Shown piece by piece: positions 6,997 to 14,069 of a stretch of 64,000 nucleotides of DNA; positions within the stretch are counted from its first letter, which is position 1, and each line of letters begins with the position of its first letter. The position numbers and the translations under genes were made by a program. The DNA is from an uncultured Lachnospiraceae bacterium (GTDB lineage: Bacteria > Bacillota > Clostridia > Lachnospirales > Lachnospiraceae). The notes under the pieces were generated by a model. The model saw nothing but the letters and a program-made list of their open reading frames with translations. It had not been told where the DNA came from and did not search any database. Location of the stretch: assembly GCA_910587935.1 (NCBI GenBank), contig CAJUNP010000006.1:1-64000 (forward strand). The letters are read 5' to 3'.

Positions 6997-9156
6997 ATGG
7001 CTGAGGAATTTAACACAGACGGCATGCTGGATATGTATCTGTTTGAAAACGAACAGCTTCTTGAACAGCTTCAGGAAAGAGTTCTGGAGCAGAAGGACGC
7101 AGACTGTTTTGACGAAGACAGTATCAATGAAATATTCAGGACCATGCACACGATTAAAGGTTCGTCAGGTATTATGATGTTTGATAATATCACAGCTGTG
7201 TCACATAAACTGGAGGATATTTTCTATTATCTGAGAGAATCGCATCCCGAAAATGTACCGCATCTGGAATTGGTGGAACACGTATTGGAGGTGAACGATT
7301 TTATTTCGGGTGAACTGGAAAAAATCCGAAACGGCAACCCGGTAGACGGCGATGCCAGCGAGATCATTGAGCGTCTTGGCAAGTTTTTGAAAATGATTAA
7401 AAAAGGCGTGAAAAAGGAAGGCGGGGAACTGCCGCCGAAGAATGTACATGAACCGGCGAAACAGTTTTACATAGCTCCCGTGGCCACCAGCGCCAGCCGC
7501 TTTTACAAAATTTATCTTACATTTTATCCGGAAACGGAGATGGCAAATATTCATGCGTATAAAGCCGTATATGCATTGAAGGAGATCGCGGAGGATCTGC
7601 TGTATTCTCCGGAGGATATCCTTTCAGATGAAGAAAGCGCCGAAGTTATATTAAGAGAAGGATTCCGTGTCCTGCTGCAGGCGCAGTGTACGGAAGAACA
7701 GATCCGTGAGGTCATCGGCGTAGGTTATGATATCAAGCAGGTGGATGTTTTCGAATGTAAGGCGGAAGAATTCCTTCAGGGCTTTGATTTTGGTTCACAG
7801 GATGCGCAGATTGATCTGCAGTCCAGTGTGGAAGCAATCGAGGCAAAGGCGCAGGAGAACGAAGCAAAAGGTAAAGAGGAAGCGCCGAAAGCTCCTGCAA
7901 AAGCGCCGATGGCTCCTGGTGATTTCGTTATTAAGTCGAAAGAACCCGGAAAGCATAAGACCTTGGCGAAAGATAAAGCGAAAGCGGAAAAGGCTTCCTT
8001 TATCAGCGTAAATGTAAGCAAGATGGATCAGTTGATGGATCTGATCGGAGAACTTGTTATCTCGGAGTCGGTCGTATTGCAGAATCCCGATTTGAAAGTG
8101 CCGGGACTGAATCTGAACAGCTTTAATAAGGCCGCTTCCCAGATGTCAAAGATTTCCACAGACTTGCAGAACGTTATTATGTCCATGCGTATGGTGCCGC
8201 TGACCAATACGTTCCAGAAGATGAACCGGATCGTTTTTGACGTATCCAGAAAACTGGGTAAAGATATTGAGTTTGAAATGATCGGCGAACAGACGGAAGT
8301 GGATAAGAACATTATAGAACATATTTCCGATCCGCTGATGCATCTGGTCAGAAACGCTGTCGATCACGGAATCGAAACCAACGAAGAGCGGATGGAAACA
8401 GGAAAGCCGAATAAAGGCAAGGTAACCTTGTCGGCAAGGACGGAAGCCGGCAAAGTATGGATCAGCGTAGAGGATAACGGAAAAGGTCTCGATCGGGAGA
8501 AGATCCTTGCAAAAGCAAGAAAACAAGGACTTTTGGATGACAGTAAACCGGATACCGCATACTCGGACAAAGAGGTATATCAGTTTATAACCCTTCCGGG
8601 ATTTTCTACCAATGAGCAGATTACGGAGTATTCGGGACGGGGCGTCGGCATGGACGTTGTGATTCAGAATATTCAGGCAATCGGAGGTGTGTTGGATATT
8701 GACAGCTCTGCGGGCATCGGTACGGTTATGAGTCTCAAAATTCCGCTTACGCTGGCAATTATCGACGGTATTGTGATGGAGACCGGTAATTCCTCCTTTG
8801 TAATGGAAACAGGCGTTATTAAAGAGTTTGTCCGCGTACAGGAAAATATGATGATTCACGAACCAAACGGAGAAGAATACATCATGATACGCGGCGAATG
8901 TTATCCCGTGCTCAGGCTGGGTAAATGGTACGGGTTAAAGGAGTATCAGGAATCCATTGAAGACGGCATGATGCTGATTCTGGAAGTGGAGGATAAGAAA
9001 ATCTGCCTGTTTGTAGACCGGCTGATCGGGGAACAGGAAATCGTTGTGAAACCGATTCCGTCATATGTAAAAAAGGTCAAGGGATTATCCGGCTGTACAC
9101 AGCTTGGCGACGGAAGCATCGCGTTGATATTAGATCCGGGTGGACTATTAGATTAA
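6997..9156 (+). CDS. cheA: CheA chemotaxis histidine kinase
   Basis: A 719-residue kinase with the standard CheA order. P1 phosphotransfer domain carries His51 in MHTIKGSSG. A P2-like docking domain lies at about 165-270. A Lys/Ala/Pro-rich linker is at about 285-330. P3 dimerisation, P4 ATPase (HLVRNAVDHGIE, GRGVGMDVV) and a CheW-like P5 domain follow. It phosphorylates CheY and CheB in response to receptors. ATG at 6997 is chosen over the upstream TTG at 6955 because AAAGGAG sits 6 bases before it. It precedes cheW by 23 bases and completes the signalling core. Confidence 0.93.
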   Translation: MAEEFNTDGMLDMYLFENEQLLEQLQERVLEQKDADCFDEDSINEIFRTMHTIKGSSGIMMFDNITAVSHKLEDIFYYLRESHPENVPHLELVEHVLEVNDFISGELEKIRNGNPVDGDASEIIERLGKFLKMIKKGVKKEGGELPPKNVHEPAKQFYIAPVATSASRFYKIYLTFYPETEMANIHAYKAVYALKEIAEDLLYSPEDILSDEESAEVILREGFRVLLQAQCTEEQIREVIGVGYDIKQVDVFECKAEEFLQGFDFGSQDAQIDLQSSVEAIEAKAQENEAKGKEEAPKAPAKAPMAPGDFVIKSKEPGKHKTLAKDKAKAEKASFISVNVSKMDQLMDLIGELVISESVVLQNPDLKVPGLNLNSFNKAASQMSKISTDLQNVIMSMRMVPLTNTFQKMNRIVFDVSRKLGKDIEFEMIGEQTEVDKNIIEHISDPLMHLVRNAVDHGIETNEERMETGKPNKGKVTLSARTEAGKVWISVEDNGKGLDREKILAKARKQGLLDDSKPDTAYSDKEVYQFITLPGFSTNEQITEYSGRGVGMDVVIQNIQAIGGVLDIDSSAGIGTVMSLKIPLTLAIIDGIVMETGNSSFVMETGVIKEFVRVQENMMIHEPNGEEYIMIRGECYPVLRLGKWYGLKEYQESIEDGMMLILEVEDKKICLFVDRLIGEQEIVVKPIPSYVKKVKGLSGCTQLGDGSIALILDPGGLLD

Positions 9157-9179
9157 ATTAAAGAAAGGAACAATTATTC

Positions 9180-9728
9180 ATGAGTGACACTAGCGATTTG
9201 GTAAGACGGGCAGAAGAAGCTGCTCAGAATGCCGCGGATGAGCACGATGAGCAAAAAGGCAAGTATATGACCTTCAAATCAGGAAATGAATATTTCGGCA
9301 TTAAGATCCAATATGTCAATGAAATTATTCAGTTCCAGTCGATTACCGCCATTCCTGAGACAGAAGATTATATTAAGGGTCTGATCAACTTACGAGGAAA
9401 AGTTATACCCGTCATTGACGTCAGACTGCGTTTCAAACAGGAACCGTTTGAATATAATGACAGAACCTGTATTATTGTTATCAGTGTGAAGTCTACGGTT
9501 GTAGGACTCATTATAGAGAAAATTGCAGAGGTAGTTGAGATCAAAGAAGAAAATATTTTACCGCCGCCGTCGATCGGACGTTCAGATAAGGCGCATCATA
9601 AGTATGTATATGGTATCGGTAAAGTAGGAGATTCCGTAAAACTTTTGTTAGATCCGGATAAACTGCTGAACGATGACGATTTAGCGGTAGCTGATCAGGC
9701 AAATGATATGATTATAGTAGAAGAATGA
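9180..9728 (+). CDS. cheW: CheW coupling protein
   Basis: A 182-residue CheW-family SH3-like adaptor linking the methyl-accepting protein to CheA P5. Motifs include YFGIKIQYVNEII, LRGKVIPVIDVRLRF and VVEIKEENILPPP. About 25 acidic, Ala-rich residues precede the domain and a short acidic tail follows it. Both add to the usual length of about 150. ATG at 9180 follows AAAGGA. It lies between cheA and the receptor gene, 13 bases before the latter. Confidence 0.92.
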   Translation: MSDTSDLVRRAEEAAQNAADEHDEQKGKYMTFKSGNEYFGIKIQYVNEIIQFQSITAIPETEDYIKGLINLRGKVIPVIDVRLRFKQEPFEYNDRTCIIVISVKSTVVGLIIEKIAEVVEIKEENILPPPSIGRSDKAHHKYVYGIGKVGDSVKLLLDPDKLLNDDDLAVADQANDMIIVEE

Positions 9729-9741
9729 GAGGTATGAGACT

Positions 9742-11211
9742 ATGAAAAACATGACGATAAGAACAAAAATGATTTTGGGTTTTGCAGTCCCGATTATTTT
9801 ATCTATTATTAATGTGGCACTGGGAATGCTTGCGGTGCGCAATGTTACCAACAGTGTGGCCGATATGCAGACCGAAGAATTTGTGACCATCCAGCAGACC
9901 ATGGAAGAGATCGGTGCGGATCAGGAAAAATCGCAGATCCTCATCGATACGATTACGCAGGTTAAAACAAAGGATATGGCCAACATACAGAAAACCACCA
10001 ATTTATCAAATATGGCAAGCGCGGGCTTGATTCTGGTATCTGTTGTGATTTCACTCTTTATTGCCATAGCGTTAATAAAAATCATTAGAAAATCGATTGA
10101 ACAATTGTCTAATGCGGCGACTGAGATTGCAATGGGGCAAGTAAACATTGAACTGGAAAAATATAATAACGACGAATTTGGAGAGATGGTTGAGGAATAC
10201 AGAAAGGTAATTGATAATATTAAAAACCAGGCTCAGATTGCCGAGGAGATTTCAAAAGGTAATCTGACAATTACCGTCGTTCCCAAATCAGCGGAAGATC
10301 TTTTAGGCAACTCCTTAAAGAAACTGGTAGACGATAATCTTAATGCGCTGACCAATATCAGCGACGCAGGTTCCCAGGTTACGATCAGCTCCTCCCAGGT
10401 AGCAAGCGCAAGCCAGGCGCTGGCACAGGGATCAACCGAGCAGGCAAGTGCGATTCAGGAGATTACCTCTTCGATCGGCGAAATTGCGGAGAAGACCAAA
10501 CGCAACGCGGAAGAGGCAAACGAAGCGGCTGGACTGGTAGTCCAGGCAATCCGCGACGTAAAGCAGGGTAATACGCAGATGAAAGATATGATGGTTGCAA
10601 TGAAGGATATCAATAAGTCCTCCGAGAGCATTTCCAAGATTATCAAAGTTATCGACGATATTGCTTTCCAGACCAATATTCTTGCTTTGAATGCGGCAGT
10701 TGAGGCGGCAAGAGCCGGTGAAGCGGGAAAAGGCTTCTCTGTTGTTGCGGAAGAGGTTAGAAGCCTTGCTGCCAAGAGTGCGGCAGCGGCAGCCGAAACC
10801 GCTGAATTAATCGAGGATTCCATCGGAAAAGTAAACTCCGGTTCCAAGATCGTAGACGCTACGGCGCAGGCTATGGATGCTATTGCAGACGTTGTACAGA
10901 AGAGTGAAGTGATTATCAACGGTATTGCCGAGTCCAGTAACTATCAGGCAACGGCTGTTGCACAGATCGATCAGGCTATTGCACAGGTTTCTCAGGTTGT
11001 ACAGACAAACTCCGCTACCAGCGAGCAGTGTGCGGCTGCAAGTGAGGAATTGTCTAACCAGGCGGCAAGAATGAAAGAAATGCTGTCTATTTATAACTTG
11101 GGCAGCGCCAGATCCGCTTCTTCCTATACAGGTGGTTCTTCTTCATCTTCCGCTTCAAATGTAGATAATGAGCAGATCATTTCTCTTGGAGACGGATTTG
11201 GAAAATACTAA
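9742..11211 (+). CDS. methyl-accepting chemotaxis protein with minimal outer domain
   Basis: A 489-residue receptor. A first membrane helix (about 10-31) and a second (about 92-113) enclose only some 60 residues outside the cell, too few for a Cache sensor domain. HAMP-type segments follow (about 115-220). The signalling hairpin contains the conserved tip FQTNILALNAAVEAARAG. The end is Ser-rich and lacks a CheR-docking pentapeptide. It is the only receptor here and the last gene before a strong terminator. The small outer part suggests sensing through the membrane, HAMP or a partner such as a hemerythrin; this is inference. Confidence 0.9.
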   Translation: MKNMTIRTKMILGFAVPIILSIINVALGMLAVRNVTNSVADMQTEEFVTIQQTMEEIGADQEKSQILIDTITQVKTKDMANIQKTTNLSNMASAGLILVSVVISLFIAIALIKIIRKSIEQLSNAATEIAMGQVNIELEKYNNDEFGEMVEEYRKVIDNIKNQAQIAEEISKGNLTITVVPKSAEDLLGNSLKKLVDDNLNALTNISDAGSQVTISSSQVASASQALAQGSTEQASAIQEITSSIGEIAEKTKRNAEEANEAAGLVVQAIRDVKQGNTQMKDMMVAMKDINKSSESISKIIKVIDDIAFQTNILALNAAVEAARAGEAGKGFSVVAEEVRSLAAKSAAAAAETAELIEDSIGKVNSGSKIVDATAQAMDAIADVVQKSEVIINGIAESSNYQATAVAQIDQAIAQVSQVVQTNSATSEQCAAASEELSNQAARMKEMLSIYNLGSARSASSYTGGSSSSSASNVDNEQIISLGDGFGKY

Positions 11212-11240
11212 TTGACAACCGTTCATATGAGATAAGAGGG

Positions 11241-11275
11241 AAAAAGGAGTATTGCGGGAGCGGTACTCCTTTTTT
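11241..11275 (+). terminator. strong terminator closing the chemosensory block
   Basis: AAAAAGGAGTA (11241-11251) pairs with TACTCCTTTTT (11264-11274) and ends in a run of T. The next gene starts only 9 bases later. Confidence 0.9.
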
Positions 11276-11283
11276 AGAAGAAA

Positions 11284-12513
11284 ATGAGAAAACAATTGAT
11301 ATTTATTGTGATGGCAGGCGCTTTTTGCATAGCGCTGCCGTGTCTTGTCTGGCAAATAAGACAAAAAAATAATGCAAGTGACGTTATAGCGGCGGGAATA
11401 ACGGGAGAAGTTTCCCCAGATACGGTGTCGGATAATACGGTTTCAGGCAATACGGCTCCGGATCACATGGTTTCGGACGTTTTGGAAGGCGGATTTTTTC
11501 CGGACAGTCAGTTGCCGGAAGCACAGACTGCCTCCTTGTTGGAGGTTCAGGAAGAAAATGAGTACGGCGACCTTGCAATCGCTCAGGTGGACCGTTACGT
11601 CAATGTCAGAAATGCCCCGGATACGGACGGCGAAATACTCGGTAAAATCTATAACGGCGCAGTCGCGCATATTCTCGGTACTGCCGGGGAAAACGGCGAT
11701 TGGTTTCAGGTTGTTTCCGGAAGCGTGGAAGGATATATTAAGTCTGAATTTTTTGTTTACGGCGACGCGGCGGCGGGAGTGATTGATCAGTACGTTACGA
11801 GATATGCACAAGTGCAGGCAGAGCGTTTGAATGTCCGGAAAGAAGCCGATATTTCTTCCGAAAGGATCGGGTACGTGAATTTTGAAGAAAAAATAAAAGT
11901 TCTGGAGAACTGCGGGGAATGGCTCCGGGTTCGGTATATGGAAGAAGAAGGCTATGTATCGGCTGAATACGTGACGGTTCTGGAAGAGTTTACCTATGCT
12001 AAATCCATTGCCGAAGAGCAGGAAGAACTGGCGCTGCTTAGAGAACAGGAAGAAAGAAAACAAAGGGCGGAGACAGAAGATATTAAAGAGGAAATAATCG
12101 TGGCCGCAGCCGGGGAGGAAAATCCTGTAACCGGCGGTTCTGCGTCCGATTTGCGGACGGCAATCGTAGACGATGCCATGCAGTATCTGGGCAATGCGTA
12201 CGTACACGGAGGAGGAAGCCTGGCAGGCGGAACGGACTGCTCCGGATTTACCTGTTTTATATATGCCGATTTTGGTTATTCTATCAGCAGAACGCCTTCA
12301 GGACAGCTGTCGGGGGCCGGAAGAAGTATCGATTACAGTGAGATTCAGCCGGGTGATATTATCTGTTATTCCTCTAATGGCAAAACCTGTACGCATGTAG
12401 GTCTTTATATCGGCGACGGGCAGATTATTCACGCGGCAAACGCACGGAAAGGCGTTATTATCAGCGCCGCGGATTACAGCACTATTGTAGGCGTAAAAAA
12501 TGTAATTGATTAA
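11284..12513 (+). CDS. SH3b-repeat NlpC/P60 cell-wall hydrolase
   Basis: A 409-residue protein with an N-terminal membrane anchor or signal segment (about 4-22), a Thr/Ser/Asn-rich stretch, two bacterial SH3 domains (about 97-160 and 175-235), a charged coiled linker and an NlpC/P60 cysteine peptidase domain (about 290-409). The catalytic residues are Cys319 in GTDCSGF, His371 in THVGLYIG and His383 in IIHAAN. Such enzymes cut peptide stems of peptidoglycan outside the cell. The ATG lies right after the previous terminator with only a weak AGAAGAAA ahead. Transcription by read-through or an unseen promoter is therefore likely. It is convergent with the capA-like gene, one base apart. Confidence 0.88.
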   Translation: MRKQLIFIVMAGAFCIALPCLVWQIRQKNNASDVIAAGITGEVSPDTVSDNTVSGNTAPDHMVSDVLEGGFFPDSQLPEAQTASLLEVQEENEYGDLAIAQVDRYVNVRNAPDTDGEILGKIYNGAVAHILGTAGENGDWFQVVSGSVEGYIKSEFFVYGDAAAGVIDQYVTRYAQVQAERLNVRKEADISSERIGYVNFEEKIKVLENCGEWLRVRYMEEEGYVSAEYVTVLEEFTYAKSIAEEQEELALLREQEERKQRAETEDIKEEIIVAAAGEENPVTGGSASDLRTAIVDDAMQYLGNAYVHGGGSLAGGTDCSGFTCFIYADFGYSISRTPSGQLSGAGRSIDYSEIQPGDIICYSSNGKTCTHVGLYIGDGQIIHAANARKGVIISAADYSTIVGVKNVID

Positions 12514-12514
12514 G

Positions 12515-13849
12515 TTACCCTTGGTAATCTGTATTCAGAATCTGGGAGACTGGGAGAATCCAGTCTCCCAGAATTTCGCTGCTCCATTTCTCCAGATCTT
12601 CTATTCGAAGCGCCACGCCTCCATAATTGCGGATGCCGTGGGCAAGCGCTTCCGTTTCCGTATAATCTTCCAGAAAATATACCTTTTCAAAGCGCAGCGG
12701 GCCGGAACTGTATTGGCAGACCATAGGAATAACACCTGTATTTTTATCCGTAATGAATACCTCGTCTTCCGTGACATGGAAAGTAATCCATGCAAGGGCT
12801 TCCAGCATACAGACTGCCTGTTTTTGGGTAGACAGATAATTTCCCAGAGAATAATAGCAAAGTGTACGGTTTCCGTTTTCTGCCTCAATCCACTCAACAG
12901 GCTGTACCACATGCGGGTGTGTTCCGATAATTACATCGGCTCCGGCTTCTGCCATTTGCAGAGCGAAAGTTTTTTGATAACTGGATGGCGCAGTCGCGTA
13001 TTCGGCGCCCCAGTGCGGACATACGATTACCACGTCGGCCAGTTCCCGGGCTCTGGATATATCTTCCAGAACTTGCGGGTTCAGGGTTGTGAAATCAAGC
13101 GCACGGCTGTTTTCGTTCCAGGCGCACAGTAGATTCAGATGGTCTTCCAGGCCGCGGGGAAGCGTTTCGGCGTTGGGACCGTAAGTATAGTTCAAAACGG
13201 CAAACGTCACGTCTTTAACAGTCAAAAGAGGGATGTTATCTGAAGTATTCCCGTTCTCTCCGTAAATTCCCGTTACCAAAACCTCCGGGTGTGTATTCCA
13301 GAAAGCTGCGCAATGATTAATTCCTTCAATATTCTGGTCGGCGGAATGATTGGAGGCGTGCAGTACCACATTAAAACCGGCCTCAGCAATAGCGTCGCCT
13401 GCCTGCGTGGGAGAGTTAAAACGTGGATATCCCGAAAATCCCAGTTCGTTGCCTCCCAAAATTGTTTCCTGGTTGATGATTTTTATATCGGATATGTCCA
13501 AAAGACTTCGGATTCCCTGGAAGAGAACGGAATAATCGTAAGTGCCGTCCTCCTGTTTTCCTGTATTGACAATCCCCATATGCATCAGATTGTCTCCTAC
13601 GGCCATTAAAGTTATATCATATTCCTGAAACGGCTCTTCTTCCGGAAGCGACTGTTCAATTGCTTCTTTTTGTGCAGTATCTAATTCTTTTTCCGGTTCG
13701 GCGGCAGAGAGATCATTGTTTTCCGGGTTTGTTTCCTGAAATCCGGCGACGGCAATGACGCTCAGCCGATCGGACGTATACAGCCAGTAAGAAAACAGGC
13801 TGGAAAAACATAAAAGAGAAACCGCAAGCGCTGCAAGTCTTTTTTTCAA
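12515..13849 (-). CDS. CapA-family (PGA_cap) metallophosphatase-like surface protein
   Basis: A 444-residue protein with an N-terminal membrane segment or signal anchor, an acidic linker and a PGA_cap domain. Family motifs are ITLMAVGDNLMHMG, INQETILGG, ASNHSADQNIEGI, CPHWGAEYA, IGTHPHVVQPVEW and YSLGNYLS. CapA/PgsA proteins take part in poly-gamma-glutamate or capsule export. Distant members are uncharacterised metallophosphatase-like proteins, and no capB or capC is nearby, so a capsule role is unproven. It is read from 13849 toward 12515. The coding 3' end contains a 13-bp perfect palindrome. The space 13850-14069 holds its promoter region and that of the divergent GTPase, with no clear consensus. 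Confidence 0.85.
   Translation of the reverse strand: MKKRLAALAVSLLCFSSLFSYWLYTSDRLSVIAVAGFQETNPENNDLSAAEPEKELDTAQKEAIEQSLPEEEPFQEYDITLMAVGDNLMHMGIVNTGKQEDGTYDYSVLFQGIRSLLDISDIKIINQETILGGNELGFSGYPRFNSPTQAGDAIAEAGFNVVLHASNHSADQNIEGINHCAAFWNTHPEVLVTGIYGENGNTSDNIPLLTVKDVTFAVLNYTYGPNAETLPRGLEDHLNLLCAWNENSRALDFTTLNPQVLEDISRARELADVVIVCPHWGAEYATAPSSYQKTFALQMAEAGADVIIGTHPHVVQPVEWIEAENGNRTLCYYSLGNYLSTQKQAVCMLEALAWITFHVTEDEVFITDKNTGVIPMVCQYSSGPLRFEKVYFLEDYTETEALAHGIRNYGGVALRIEDLEKWSSEILGDWILPVSQILNTDYQG
12541..12572. repeat. 13-bp perfect palindrome at the convergent gene ends
   Basis: TCTGGGAGACTGG (12541-12553) is the reverse complement of CCAGTCTCCCAGA (12560-12572). It lies within the last codons of the capA-like gene and 28 bases past the stop of the NlpC gene. 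There is no T run on the plus strand. It could still stop or stabilise either transcript. Confidence 0.6.
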
Positions 13850-14069
13850 TACGACACCTCCCTGATCAATTCATGCTTGTCCATTCTATTTTCCCAATAT
13901 ACTCCAAAACCCTGTTAAGTGCAATAAAAAAACGCGATAATTTCTGTTTCCGTTTTCTGTTTCTGCATTTTTTCTGAGAAAGACTGGACGGCCTTTGGCG
14001 GTTAGTGATAAAATCTTATAAAAGGGCGCAGACGGTCCGAAATGAAAAAATATGGAGGAAGCGGTCGGA

